Shown: positions 1 to 9,858 of the stretch, piece by piece | How positions within the stretch are numbered: the first letter of the stretch is position 1 | How the letters are laid out: every line of letters starts with the position of its first letter | NCBI RefSeq assembly: GCF_015624485.1 | Contig: NZ_CP061378.1 | Coordinates: 3,100,001-3,164,000, forward strand | DNA length: 64,000 bases | Source of the DNA: Bradyrhizobium genosp. L | GTDB taxonomy: Bacteria > Pseudomonadota > Alphaproteobacteria > Rhizobiales > Xanthobacteraceae | Direction: 5' to 3' | The notes under the pieces: model-generated | Databases searched by the model: none | Told to the model about the DNA's origin: nothing | The model's input: only the letters and a program-made list of their open reading frames with translations | Translations under genes and position numbers: made by a program

Positions 1-1071
<1,071 letters not shown>

Positions 1072-1162
1072 TCGGCGCAGCGTTCTCCTCAGGAGAATGC
1101 TGCAAGACAACGGGCGCGGGCTTCAGGTCCAGGACTTGAGCCCGCAACACCTCGACTTAAGT

Positions 1163-1194
1163 AGCCCGGCCGTCGCGAGACGGCCGGGCTTTTT
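1163..1194 (+). terminator. Rho-independent terminator
   Basis: A perfect 12-bp GC-rich stem (arms 1163-1174 and 1179-1190) closes a GCGA tetraloop and is followed by TTTT. It lies about 90 bp after the first TRAP receptor gene and separates it from the second, so the two paralogues are probably independent transcription units. Confidence 0.88.
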
Positions 1195-1357
1195 GCGTCT
1201 GGCGTTCGGTGAGGGGATGTTCCATGCTCTCGCCCAAGCCTCTGCACGAAGGCGGCGCGCGACCAGCGATGGATCGCGACGGCCAAGAAAAGCGAGCGCG
1301 GCGCCGCATTGCGCGCATCGACGCTCCTGCAACACAAACACAAAGGGCAGGATTCAA

Positions 1358-2446
1358 ATGAAGCGAAGAGATTTCATCAAGGTCACAGGTTTAGGCGTCG
1401 CGGGCGCCGCAGCAGTTGCAGCCCCCGCGATCGCGCAGTCGATGCCCGAGATCAAATGGCGGATGACGACGAGCTGGCCGAAGTCGCTCGACACGCTGCA
1501 CGGCGCCGCCGAGCAGATGGCCAAGGTGGTCGGCGAGGCGACCGACAACAAATTCCAGATCCAGACTTTTGCGGCCGGCGAAATCGTGCCCGGCCTCCAG
1601 GTGCTCGACGCCGTGCAGAACGGCACGGTCGAGATGGGTCACACCGCGTCCTACTATTATTTCGGCAAGGACCCGACCTTCACCTTCGGCTCGTCGATCC
1701 CGTTCGGTCCGAACGCGCGCCTCAACCAGGCCTGGTACATGCTGGGCGGCGGCAAGGAGCTGCTCAACGAGTTCTACAAAGGTTACAACGTCACCTCGCT
1801 GCTCGCCGGCAACACCACCTGTCAGATGGGCGGCTGGTTCCGCAAGGAGATCAACACCGTCGACGATCTCAAGGGCCTGAAATTCCGCATCGGCGGCTTT
1901 GCCGGGCGCGTGATGCAGAAGCTCGGCTGCGTGCCGCAGCAGCTCGCCGGCGGCGACATCTATCCGGCGCTCGAGAAGGGCACCATCGATGCCGCGGAAT
2001 GGGTCGGCCCCTATGACGACGAGAAGCTCGGCCTGCAAAAGGTCGCGCCGCATTACTACTATCCCGGCTGGTGGGAAGGCGGCCCGATGCTGCTGGCGAT
2101 GATCAATCTCGACAAGTGGAACGCGCTGCCGAAGTACTATCAGAACATCCTCGAGCAGGCCGGCCACTACGCCAACAACTGGATGATGGCGAAATACGAC
2201 ACCGTGAATCCGATCGCATTGAAGAAGCTGCTCGCCGGCGGCGCCAAGCTGCACGGCTTCTCGCCGCCGATCATGGAGGCGAGCTTCAAGGCGGCGCGCG
2301 AGCTGCATGCCGAAGTCGCGGCCGGCAACGCCAACTTCAAGAAGCTGCTGGACTCGCTGACATCCTATTCGAGCACCGGCTACCAATGGTTTCAGGTCGC
2401 CGAGGTCGGCTACGACAACTTCATGGCCCGCCACGCGCAGACCTGA
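1358..2446 (+). CDS. TRAP transporter substrate-binding protein, TakP-like
   Basis: A complete paralogue of the gene at 1-1071 (362 residues). It begins M-K-R-R-D-F-I-K-V-T with a twin-Arg-style signal ending in A-P-A-I-A-Q, so it is exported, probably by Tat. It carries the same ligand-binding landmarks: Q-M-G-G-W-F-R, the Arg of L-K-F-R-I-G-G, and [13 protein letters not shown]. The ATG at 1358 was chosen because it starts the signal peptide and is preceded by an AGGGCAGG-like ribosome site; longer in-frame extensions run back through the terminator at 1163. The role is inferred as uptake of a small carboxylate together with a DctQ/DctM permease. Differences in the ligand pocket region (for example M-L-L-A-M-I instead of T-V-H-A-Y-A after W-E-G-G-P) suggest the two receptors differ in preference. 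Confidence 0.9.
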   Translation: MKRRDFIKVTGLGVAGAAAVAAPAIAQSMPEIKWRMTTSWPKSLDTLHGAAEQMAKVVGEATDNKFQIQTFAAGEIVPGLQVLDAVQNGTVEMGHTASYYYFGKDPTFTFGSSIPFGPNARLNQAWYMLGGGKELLNEFYKGYNVTSLLAGNTTCQMGGWFRKEINTVDDLKGLKFRIGGFAGRVMQKLGCVPQQLAGGDIYPALEKGTIDAAEWVGPYDDEKLGLQKVAPHYYYPGWWEGGPMLLAMINLDKWNALPKYYQNILEQAGHYANNWMMAKYDTVNPIALKKLLAGGAKLHGFSPPIMEASFKAARELHAEVAAGNANFKKLLDSLTSYSSTGYQWFQVAEVGYDNFMARHAQT

Positions 2447-2471
2447 TGTCTTTGCGCAACTGACCTATCCA

Positions 2472-2505
2472 CGTCATCATGCCCGGACGAACCCGGGCAT
2501 GACGA
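2472..2505. repeat. Short palindromic intergenic repeat
   Basis: Inverted arms TCATGCCCGG (2477-2486) and CCGGGCATGA (2493-2502), a common Bradyrhizobium intergenic palindrome. It lies just after the second TRAP receptor gene and could fold in RNA, but no T-run follows it. Confidence 0.6.
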
Positions 2506-2610
2506 ACGATGGACCCTGGGGCTGACAGCCCGATGCGATCGCCTGCCGTCGTGGGGGGGCACTGCCAAAACATCGAAAACAACCCCATGCAAAGGAGCCG
2601 GGCTGCCGGC

Positions 2611-2670
2611 GTTCGGCACGGCCACGTTCGGCACGGCCACTTGACATGTCGGGCAACTCAGCGGTATTAT
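2611..2670 (+). promoter_or_regulatory. Near-consensus sigma-70 promoter preceded by a 15-bp tandem duplication
   Basis: TTGACA at 2641-2646 and TATTAT at 2665-2670 are separated by 18 bp, unusually close to consensus for this GC-rich genome. Immediately upstream the 15-mer GTTCGGCACGGCCAC occurs twice in tandem (2611-2625 and 2626-2640). The promoter points rightward into the 3' end of the outer-membrane efflux gene, which is on the opposite strand. No convincing protein gene follows on the plus strand, so any transcript would be antisense or a small RNA. This is inference from sequence only. Confidence 0.5.
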
Positions 2671-2734
2671 TCCATTATTCCGAAATCGTGCGGGCTTCCA
2701 TCGCCCCGAGGCTACCGCATGTGGCAGGACGAGC

Positions 2735-4279
2735 TTACGACTTCGCTGCAACCCGCGTCTCGAACACGCAACTGCGCCAATCGCTGGTCGGGCAATCGGT
2801 CGGCCAGCCGCCGCCGAGCGCCATGAACAGCGCTGCGGTGTCGGACAGCCGCGTCGCCACCGCCTGCACGCGGGTGATCGCGGCGTTGAGGTAGACCTGC
2901 TGCGCGTTCAGCACGTTGACCTGATTGACCTGCCCGAGCACGAGCTGCTTCTGCACGATGTCGAGGCTGGCCTTCGCGGCGTTCTCCGCCCTGATCGCGG
3001 CCTGCACGGCGCGGGCATCGGCCTGCAGGCTGCGGATCGCGTCGGCGACGTTCTGCAACGCCGTGACGACCGCCTGGCGGTACTGCGCGTTGGCCTGGTC
3101 GAGCGCGGCCTCCGCGGCCTTCTGCTTGTGGTACAGCGTGTAGCCGTCGAACAGCGTCTGCGTCGCGCTGCCCGCGACCGTGTAGAACAGCGTGCCGGGC
3201 GTGAACAGTTGGCCGATGTTGAAGGCGGTGCTGCCGGGATTGGCCGAGATGACGAAGTTCGGAAGCCGGGCGGCGATCGCGACGCCGACCAGCGCGCTGG
3301 CCGAATGCAGGCTCGCTTCGGCGGCCCGCACGTCGGGGCGCTGCGCCACCATCGTGCTCGGCAGGGTCACCGGCAGATTGGCGGGCAGCGTCAAGCGCTC
3401 GAGGTCGAACTTCTGCAAGATCTCGTCGGCGGAGAACTGTCCGGCCAGCGCGGTGAGGAGGTCGCGCTGGATCGCGAGCTGCTTCTGTAAGGGCGGCAAG
3501 GTCTGTTCGGACTGCGCCAGCGCGGCCTCCTGCGCCAACACGTCGACCTGCGCCGCCTGACCCGCATTGAACTGGTTCTTGAGGATGCCGAGGATGTCGC
3601 GTTCGATCTTGATGATGCGCTCGGTGGCGGCGATCTGGCCGCGCAGCGAGCCCTCCTGGATCGCCGCCGTCACGACATTGGCGGTCAATGTCAGATAGGC
3701 GGCCTCGAGCTGGAACTGGGCCTGCTCGGTGACGGCGTCGAGGTTCTCGACGTTACGCATGTTCTCGCCCCAGACGTCGGGCACGAAGCTGATATTGAGC
3801 TGGGCGGTGTGCAGCGCATAGGAGTCCTGCGCGGTATTGCCGGGGCCCGAGGACGCATTGGAGATCAGCTGCTGCGAGGCGGTATAGTTCGCCCCGACCT
3901 GCGGGAAGAACAGGCCGCGCTGCGCCAGCGCGTTGAAGTTCGCGACCTTGATCGCCGCCTCCGCCGATTGCAGCGATGGATTGTGCTCGACCGACAGGCG
4001 GATCAGCGCGTTGAGCGGCGCGGAGCGGAACGCTGCCCACCACAGCGTCGGCATGTCTGCGCCACTGACGAAGCGCTGCGTCGTCACGCGCGGGCCGGAG
4101 GCGTCGGTGCCGGGCGATTGCAGCTTCTCGGGCGTGTAGCCGGCGACGTCGGGCGCCGGCGGTGACGAGAAATTGGGGCCGACCGCGCAGCTTGCAAGCA
4201 TCAGCGCGCCGGCCGCCGTGGCCAGCCCGCGCATCGCTGAGGCGGCATGATGAGAGGTTCTTGTCCTGAGGTCGTGCAT
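2735..4279 (-). CDS. Outer-membrane efflux lipoprotein, NodT family
   Basis: The outer-membrane channel of the tripartite RND efflux operon (514 residues). An N-terminal signal ends in the lipobox L-A-S-C, followed by A-V-G-P-N-F as in NodT-family lipoproteins, and two OEP repeats follow with the usual A-E-A-A-I and Q-A-x-x-x-Y-R-Q-A-V patterns. It starts only 9 bp after the RND pump gene, so it is the third gene of the operon in the order adaptor, pump, channel. The ATG at 4279 gives a signal peptide with a basic n-region; an internal ATG at 4234 would also place the lipobox correctly. Its 3' end faces a strong opposing promoter at 2641-2670. Confidence 0.9.
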   Translation of the reverse strand: MHDLRTRTSHHAASAMRGLATAAGALMLASCAVGPNFSSPPAPDVAGYTPEKLQSPGTDASGPRVTTQRFVSGADMPTLWWAAFRSAPLNALIRLSVEHNPSLQSAEAAIKVANFNALAQRGLFFPQVGANYTASQQLISNASSGPGNTAQDSYALHTAQLNISFVPDVWGENMRNVENLDAVTEQAQFQLEAAYLTLTANVVTAAIQEGSLRGQIAATERIIKIERDILGILKNQFNAGQAAQVDVLAQEAALAQSEQTLPPLQKQLAIQRDLLTALAGQFSADEILQKFDLERLTLPANLPVTLPSTMVAQRPDVRAAEASLHSASALVGVAIAARLPNFVISANPGSTAFNIGQLFTPGTLFYTVAGSATQTLFDGYTLYHKQKAAEAALDQANAQYRQAVVTALQNVADAIRSLQADARAVQAAIRAENAAKASLDIVQKQLVLGQVNQVNVLNAQQVYLNAAITRVQAVATRLSDTAALFMALGGGWPTDCPTSDWRSCVFETRVAAKS

Positions 4280-4288
4280 GACAGGCGC

Positions 4289-7200
4289 CTAATGTGCCGC
4301 TTCGGGCGGCGCCGAAGCCGGCGTCTCGTCGACGGCCGGCACCCGCTCGCGCGACAGGAAGATCTTGCGCAGCGCCGGCGCCACGACCAGCAGCAACAGC
4401 GGCCCGATGAACATGCCGCCGACCGCGACGGTCGCGAGCGGCCGCTGGACCTGGCTGCCGATGCCGTGCGACAGCGCCGCCGGAAACAGGCCGACGCCGG
4501 CGGAGAGCGCCGTCATCAGCATCGGCCGCATGCGCTGCTCGGCGCCGTTGAACACCGCCTCCGCGATGCTCATGCCGGAGGCGCGCAATTCGCGGAAATA
4601 GGTGATGTTGAGGATGCCGTCCATCACGGCGACGCCGAACAGCGAGATGAAGCCGATCGCGGCCGAGATCGAGAAATCGAGCCCTGCGAAATACAGCGCG
4701 ATCAGGCCGCCGCCGACCGCGAACGGGATGCCGGCCAGCGCCAACAGGCTGTCGCGCAGCGAATTGAACAGGCTGTAGAGCAGGACGAAGATCAAGAGCA
4801 GCGTCACCGGCACCACGATCATCAGCCGCGCCTTGGCGGCCTCGAGATTGTCGAACTCGCCGGACCAGATGATCCGGTAGCCGGTCGGCAGCGGCACCGC
4901 CTCGGCGATCTTGGCCTGCGCCTCCGACACCGTGCTGCTGAGGTCGCGGCCGCGCACGCTGAACTTGATCGGGATGTAGCGCTGGCTGCGCTCGCGATAG
5001 ATGAACAGCGCGCCGGTATCGAGCGAGATGTCGGCGAGCTCGCTCAACGGGATATAGGCGTTGCTGCCGGACGGGTTGGCATAGGCGACCTTGATGTCGC
5101 GCACCGCATCGATGCTCTCGCGGAATTTCGGATCGAGCCGCACCACCACGGCGAACTGCCGGTCGCCTTCCAGCACCGTCGTGGCGTTGGCGCCGCCGAG
5201 CGCCGCCTGCACCACGGTGGTGACGTCGCCAGTGTTGAGGCCGTAGCGCGCCGCCTTCTCCCTGTTGACGCGGATGTTGAGGTTGGGCTGCCCGACCAGA
5301 TGGAAGATGCCGAGATCCTCGACGCCGCGGATCTTGGCCATCTCCTGCGCCACCTTGGTCGCGAGCCCTTCGAGCACGTCGAGATTGGGCCCGATGATCT
5401 TGATCGAGTTGGCGCCCTTGACGCCCGACAGCGCCTCCTCGACGTTGTCCTGGATGTATTGCGAGAAGTTGAGGGTGACGCCGGGCAGCTCGTCGTCGAA
5501 TTCCTTCTGCAACTCCTCGGTGAGCTTCTCCTTGGTGAGGCCCGGCGGCCACTGGTCGAACGGCTTGATCGGCGCGAACAATTCGACATTGGAGAACGGC
5601 GAGGCGTCGCTGCCATTGTCGGGGCGGCCGTGCTGCGACACCACGGTGATGACTTCGGGATGACGCAGCAGGATCTCGCGCATCTTGCGGGTCGGCTCGG
5701 TGCCGGCATCGAGCGAGATGGTCGGCGGCAGCGAGGCGCGGATCCAGAAATTGCCTTCCTCCAGCGCCGGCAGGAACTCGCTGCCGAGCCGGCTTGCCGC
5801 AAGCCCGCTGAGGCCGAGGAAGATGAGGCCGGCCACGACCGCGACCTTCACGTTCGACAGCGACCAGCGCAGCAGCGGCGTGTAGCTCTTGCGCAGCCAG
5901 CGCACGATGACGGTTTCGGTCTCCTCGATGTGCCGCGGCAGCAGCAACGAGGCCAGCACCGGCGTCACGGTGAAGGTCGCGAGCAACGCGCCGGCCAGCG
6001 CATAGCCATAGGTGCGGGCCATCGGCCCGAAGATCTGGCCTTCGACGCCCTGCATGGTGAACAGCGGCACGAAGGCGGTGACGGTGATCGCCGCGGTGAA
6101 GAACACCGCCTTGTCGACCTGCAGCGCGCTGACGAAGATCATGCGCAGGCGCTCGGTCCAGCCCGGCGCAGGCTGGCCGTTCGGCGCGGCGGTCGGATCG
6201 CCGCCCCAATAGCCCTGCGCCAGCTGCTGCAGCACCCGCAGCCGGTTCTCCGGCGCGGACTGGAAGTTGCGGAAGATGTTCTCCATCATGATGACGGCGG
6301 AATCGACGATGATGCCGAAATCGACCGCGCCGAGCGACAGCAGATTGGCGTCTTCGCCCTGCAGCACCAGGATGATGATGGCAAAGAACAGCGCGAACGG
6401 AATATTGGCGCTGACGATCAGCGCGCTACGGAGGTCGCCGAGGAACACCCATTGGATGATGAACACCAGGACGCAGCCGAACACCAGATTGTGCAACACC
6501 GTGTGCGTCGTGACGCTGACCAGCGACGTGCGATCGTAATAGGGGACGATCCGGACGCCGGGAGGCAGCGTACCGTCGCTGTTCATCCTGGCGACTTCCT
6601 CCTCGACCTTCGGAATGATGTCGTTGGTGTGCTGGGTGCGCCCCATCACCACGATCGCCGCCGCGACGTCGTCGTCCCGGTCCTTGCCGGCAATGCCGAG
6701 CCGCGGCACGTAGCCGACCGAGACCTTGGCGACGTCCTTGATCTGGATCGGCAGCCCGTTGGACTGGGTCAGGACGATGTTCTCGATGTCCTGGACCTTG
6801 GTGCCCTTGGTGACGTCGTCGTCGCCGCCGGAATTGATCAGGCCGATGCCGCGGATGTTGACGGATTGCTGGCCGATCGCGATCTCGCGGCCGCCGACAT
6901 TGACGTTGGCGTTGCCGAGCGCGCTGATCAGCTGCGGCACCGTGATGTTGTAGGATTCGAGCTTGGCGAGGTCGGCGTCGACGTTGAACTGCTTGGTGGT
7001 GCCGCCCCAGGAATTGATCTGCACCACGCCCGGTATCGTCATCAGCCGGCGGGTGACGACGTAGTCCTGCAGGGTCCGAAGATTGGTCAGGCCGAAATTC
7101 GGCGGCCCGACCATCTGGTAGCGGTAGATCTCGCCGACCAGGCTCGACTGCTGGATTTGCGGGATCTGGTTGGCGGGAAGCTGGACGTTCTGGGTGAGGC

Positions 7201-7537
7201 TGTTGGTGGCCTGCGTCAGCGCGAAATAGTAGTCGACGCCGTATTTGAACGTGACCCGCACGAACGACAGGCCATAGAACGAGGTCGAGCGGATGCTGAC
7301 GACGCCGGGCGTCGGATAGAGCCCGACTTCCATCGGGATCGTGTAGTACTTCTCCATCTCCTCGGCGGAGAGGCCGGCGGCCTGCGCGGTGATCTCGAGA
7401 ATGACCGGTGCCGGGTTCGGGTAGGCCTCGATGTTCAGCCTGGCGAATGCGGCGAAGCCTGCGGCGCAGAACACCGCAAGGCCGAGCACGATGACGGCGC
7501 TTCGGGTCAGGCCGAATTGGAGGAGGCTCTTGATCAC
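4289..7537 (-). CDS. RND efflux pump, inner-membrane permease of the heavy-metal (CzcA/CusA) type
   Basis: A proton-driven inner-membrane pump (1082 residues, normal for the family). TM4 carries D-F-G-I-I-V-D-S-A-V-I-M-M-E-N at about 406-420, with both Asp and the Glu that relay protons in CzcA conserved (D406, D412, E419). This signature places it with heavy-metal-efflux RND proteins rather than the AcrB drug pumps. Duplicated halves with TM1, a porter domain, TM2-6 and the repeat are visible. The start is GTG at 7537. It lies downstream of the adaptor gene after a repeat-filled 201-bp gap. A metal substrate is inferred from the family; annotated relatives in rhizobia are not all metal pumps, so the substrate is open. 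Confidence 0.9.
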   Translation of the reverse strand: MIKSLLQFGLTRSAVIVLGLAVFCAAGFAAFARLNIEAYPNPAPVILEITAQAAGLSAEEMEKYYTIPMEVGLYPTPGVVSIRSTSFYGLSFVRVTFKYGVDYYFALTQATNSLTQNVQLPANQIPQIQQSSLVGEIYRYQMVGPPNFGLTNLRTLQDYVVTRRLMTIPGVVQINSWGGTTKQFNVDADLAKLESYNITVPQLISALGNANVNVGGREIAIGQQSVNIRGIGLINSGGDDDVTKGTKVQDIENIVLTQSNGLPIQIKDVAKVSVGYVPRLGIAGKDRDDDVAAAIVVMGRTQHTNDIIPKVEEEVARMNSDGTLPPGVRIVPYYDRTSLVSVTTHTVLHNLVFGCVLVFIIQWVFLGDLRSALIVSANIPFALFFAIIILVLQGEDANLLSLGAVDFGIIVDSAVIMMENIFRNFQSAPENRLRVLQQLAQGYWGGDPTAAPNGQPAPGWTERLRMIFVSALQVDKAVFFTAAITVTAFVPLFTMQGVEGQIFGPMARTYGYALAGALLATFTVTPVLASLLLPRHIEETETVIVRWLRKSYTPLLRWSLSNVKVAVVAGLIFLGLSGLAASRLGSEFLPALEEGNFWIRASLPPTISLDAGTEPTRKMREILLRHPEVITVVSQHGRPDNGSDASPFSNVELFAPIKPFDQWPPGLTKEKLTEELQKEFDDELPGVTLNFSQYIQDNVEEALSGVKGANSIKIIGPNLDVLEGLATKVAQEMAKIRGVEDLGIFHLVGQPNLNIRVNREKAARYGLNTGDVTTVVQAALGGANATTVLEGDRQFAVVVRLDPKFRESIDAVRDIKVAYANPSGSNAYIPLSELADISLDTGALFIYRERSQRYIPIKFSVRGRDLSSTVSEAQAKIAEAVPLPTGYRIIWSGEFDNLEAAKARLMIVVPVTLLLIFVLLYSLFNSLRDSLLALAGIPFAVGGGLIALYFAGLDFSISAAIGFISLFGVAVMDGILNITYFRELRASGMSIAEAVFNGAEQRMRPMLMTALSAGVGLFPAALSHGIGSQVQRPLATVAVGGMFIGPLLLLVVAPALRKIFLSRERVPAVDETPASAPPEAAH

Positions 7538-7550
7538 GGTGCTGCTTCTT

Positions 7551-7722
7551 CTCCCTCTCCCCGTTCTTACGGGGCCGCGACGAGCGGAGCTCGCGCTGAG
7601 AGGATTGGGGTGAGGGGCTGTTGCGGCAAATACGGCTGAGCGATGAGTTCGCGGAGGCTCTCCCTCACCCGGAATTCAAGCGGTGCTTGAATTCCGGCCT
7701 CTCCCCGCGAGCGGGGAGGGGC
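7551..7722. repeat. Mosaic palindromic repeat inside the RND operon
   Basis: A RIME/BIME-like element built from CTCTCCCC...GAGAGG and TGAGGG modules. It includes a perfect 13-bp stem (7669-7681 with 7685-7697, 3-nt loop) and a CTCCCCGCGAGCGGGGAG-type palindrome. It fills almost the whole gap between the adaptor and pump genes and may act as an mRNA-stability or attenuation element between them. Confidence 0.75.
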
Positions 7723-7738
7723 GAAAGTGGAGCCGTCG

Positions 7739-8962
7739 TCATGCCCCGCCCGTGGTCGCGTTGGCGAACTTGTTGCTGAGGAAAATCGCGCCGGTGGAGG
7801 CGACTTTCTCGCCGGCGCCAAGGCCGGCCAGGATCTGGCGCCAGCCGTTCTGCTCCGGCCCGATCGTCACCGAGCGCCGATCGAACCTGCGGCTGTCGCT
7901 CGTGACCCACACCGTCATCGTGCCGTCGCCCTCGCGCACGATGGCGTCGGCGGGGACGCTGACCGACATCTCCGGCGGCTCGGTCTCGATGGTGAAGCTT
8001 GCCAGCATGCCGGCGCGCAGCTTGTGCTGGGGATCCTCGATCACCGAGCGCACCAGCTGGCGATGCGAGTTCGGATCGATGTTGAGCCCGAGCGTCGTCA
8101 CCCGTCCGCGAAACACCTCGCCGGGATAGGCCGGCACCCGCACCTCGACCGGCTGGCCGATCCGGTAGGCGGGCGCATCGGTCTCGATCACATAGGCGAG
8201 CATCCACATCGTCGAGATGTCGGCCAGCGAATACGGCGCCGGTGCGTTGCCGGGCTGCACGTAGAGGCCGGGCGCGGCATTGCGCGCGATGATCCGCCCC
8301 GAGATCGGGCTCGGCACCACCAGGATGGAATCGACCTTGCGATCGGCCACGATGCGATCGATCTCGGCGTCGGTCTTGCCGAAGATGCGCACCGCGTCGC
8401 GCGCCGCCTTGAAGTTGCCTTCGGCGGTCTGCTGGTCCGAGATGGCCTGGTCGACGTCCTTCTGGGCGCCGCCGCCGGTCTTCAACAGCTGCTTGACCCG
8501 GGCGAGCGTGCGGGTCTGCAGCTCGAGCACGCCGGCCGCGGCCAGCAGCGCGGATTCCGCCTGCAGCAAATCGGGGCTGTCGATCGTGAACAGCGTGTCG
8601 CCCTTCTTCACCTCGTCGCCGACATTGAGAAGCGTGTCGACGATGCGGCCCGGATTCGGGGTGAAGGACTGCACCAGCATGTTCTGATTGAAATCGATCG
8701 AGCCGACCGCATTCTTCAGGGTCCGGAAGGAGCGCTGCGCCGCCGCTTCGACCTTGAGGGTCGCGGCTTGCTTGTCGGTCAGCACGACGTATTGCTGTTC
8801 GATGTTGACGTCCTGGGGGGCTTTGTCCGCAGCCCTCGCGCTCTGCACGCCGTCGGCGCGCATCGTCAGCCACGCGCCGGCGAGAACCGCCGCGAGCACG
8901 GGCATCGCCGCATAGCCTGCATATCTGACCCGAAATGACATCGCCCGCCCGATCATCGCCAC
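7739..8962 (-). CDS. RND efflux periplasmic adaptor (membrane fusion protein)
   Basis: The membrane fusion protein bridging pump and outer-membrane channel (about 400 residues). An N-terminal membrane anchor is followed by a beta-barrel, lipoyl and alpha-hairpin arrangement: N-V-G-D-E-V-K-K-G-D-T-L-F-T-I in the lipoyl half, a helical hairpin around residues 140-200, then S-P-I-S-G-R-I-I-A-R closing the lipoyl domain. It is the first gene of the operon and is divergent from the response-regulator gene with a 220-bp shared upstream region. The start could be ATG 8962 or ATG 8941; neither has a strong ribosome site. Regulation by the adjacent two-component system is likely but inferred. Confidence 0.88.
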   Translation of the reverse strand: MAMIGRAMSFRVRYAGYAAMPVLAAVLAGAWLTMRADGVQSARAADKAPQDVNIEQQYVVLTDKQAATLKVEAAAQRSFRTLKNAVGSIDFNQNMLVQSFTPNPGRIVDTLLNVGDEVKKGDTLFTIDSPDLLQAESALLAAAGVLELQTRTLARVKQLLKTGGGAQKDVDQAISDQQTAEGNFKAARDAVRIFGKTDAEIDRIVADRKVDSILVVPSPISGRIIARNAAPGLYVQPGNAPAPYSLADISTMWMLAYVIETDAPAYRIGQPVEVRVPAYPGEVFRGRVTTLGLNIDPNSHRQLVRSVIEDPQHKLRAGMLASFTIETEPPEMSVSVPADAIVREGDGTMTVWVTSDSRRFDRRSVTIGPEQNGWRQILAGLGAGEKVASTGAIFLSNKFANATTGGA

Positions 8963-9044
8963 ATTGGAGCGAGCACGTGTTATCAGGGCCAGCTGACGCC
9001 AGCCTTACGCTGCTTCGCGCAATTGCGTGCGCGCCGTGCGAATT

Positions 9045-9072
9045 TTGATTGCAGCGCCGGCGCGATTATCTA
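9045..9072 (+). promoter_or_regulatory. Candidate promoter for the two-component system
   Basis: TTGATT (9045-9050) and TATCTA (9067-9072) with a 16-bp spacer, about 110 bp upstream of the response-regulator start, in the region shared with the divergent efflux operon. Weak to moderate match only. Confidence 0.3.
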
Positions 9073-9182
9073 TTTTCCATAAGGGGCCGGCGATGTCGGC
9101 CATCGCGAAAACATAGCGTATGTCGCGCGCGCACCGCGGTGTGCAAACGGAGCACGGATCGAATGAAGGCGGGATCGTTGCC

Positions 9183-9857
9183 ATGCGACTTCTGATCGTC
9201 GAGGACAATGCAGAGCTGTCGCGCCTGCTCGCCAACGGGCTGATGGCGGCCGGCTATGCGGCCGATATCGTCAGCAGCGTTGCCGAGGCGCGCGACGCAT
9301 TGCGCAGCGTCAGCTATGCGGCGATGATCCTCGATCTCGGCCTGCCCGACGGCGACGGCCTGTCGGTGCTGTCGGAGCTTCGCCGCAAGACCGACCCGCT
9401 TCCGGTCCTGGTGCTGACCGCGCGCAACGGCTTGCAGGATCGCGTCTCGGGCTTGCGCACCGGTGCCGACGACTACCTGGCGAAGCCGTTCGCGCTGGAG
9501 GAGCTGGTGGCGCGGCTTGAAGCCATCCTGCGCCGGCCCGGCCAGTTGCTCGGCTCCTCGCTCAACCTCGCCAATCTGATCTACGACACCGAAAGCCGCC
9601 AGGTCTTCATCGACGGCGCGCCGCACGTGTTCTCGGCGCGCGAGACCTCGGTGCTGGAGATCCTGCTGCGGCGGCAGGGGCGGGTGGTGCCGAAGAAGAA
9701 TGTCGAGGACCACATTTTCGGGCTGGCCGGCGAGGTCGCCTCGAACGCCGTCGAGGTCTACGTCTCGCGGCTGCGCAAGCTGTTGGCCGAGCACCGTGCC
9801 AGGATCGTCATCCACACCATCAGGGGCGTCGGCTACCTGATGGCGGAGGAGAAGTAG
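9183..9857 (+). CDS. OmpR-type response regulator
   Basis: DNA-binding response regulator (224 residues). The receiver domain (1-115) has acidic residues E7/D8, phospho-acceptor D51 in M-I-L-D-L-G-L-P, switch T79 and K101 in A-K-P-F. The C-terminal winged helix (about 125-220) ends with V-E-V-Y-V-S-R-L-R-K-L and I-R-G-V-G-Y, as in OmpR/QseB/TctD regulators. The ATG at 9183 starts the receiver fold directly (M-R-L-L-I-V-E-D). One base separates it from the kinase gene. The neighbouring divergent RND operon is the obvious target candidate (inference). Confidence 0.93.
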   Translation: MRLLIVEDNAELSRLLANGLMAAGYAADIVSSVAEARDALRSVSYAAMILDLGLPDGDGLSVLSELRRKTDPLPVLVLTARNGLQDRVSGLRTGADDYLAKPFALEELVARLEAILRRPGQLLGSSLNLANLIYDTESRQVFIDGAPHVFSARETSVLEILLRRQGRVVPKKNVEDHIFGLAGEVASNAVEVYVSRLRKLLAEHRARIVIHTIRGVGYLMAEEK

Positions 9858-9858
9858 C

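Noticed and set aside
2735..4279. Nodulation gene nodT
   Set aside because: NodT-family outer-membrane lipoproteins are general efflux channels; the operon partners are an RND pump and adaptor.
4247..7639. 1130-codon open frame on the plus strand opposite the RND pump
   Set aside because: The composition is extreme (Arg/Gln/His/Asp repeats) and it lies entirely over a clear pump gene; it is a GC-rich shadow frame.
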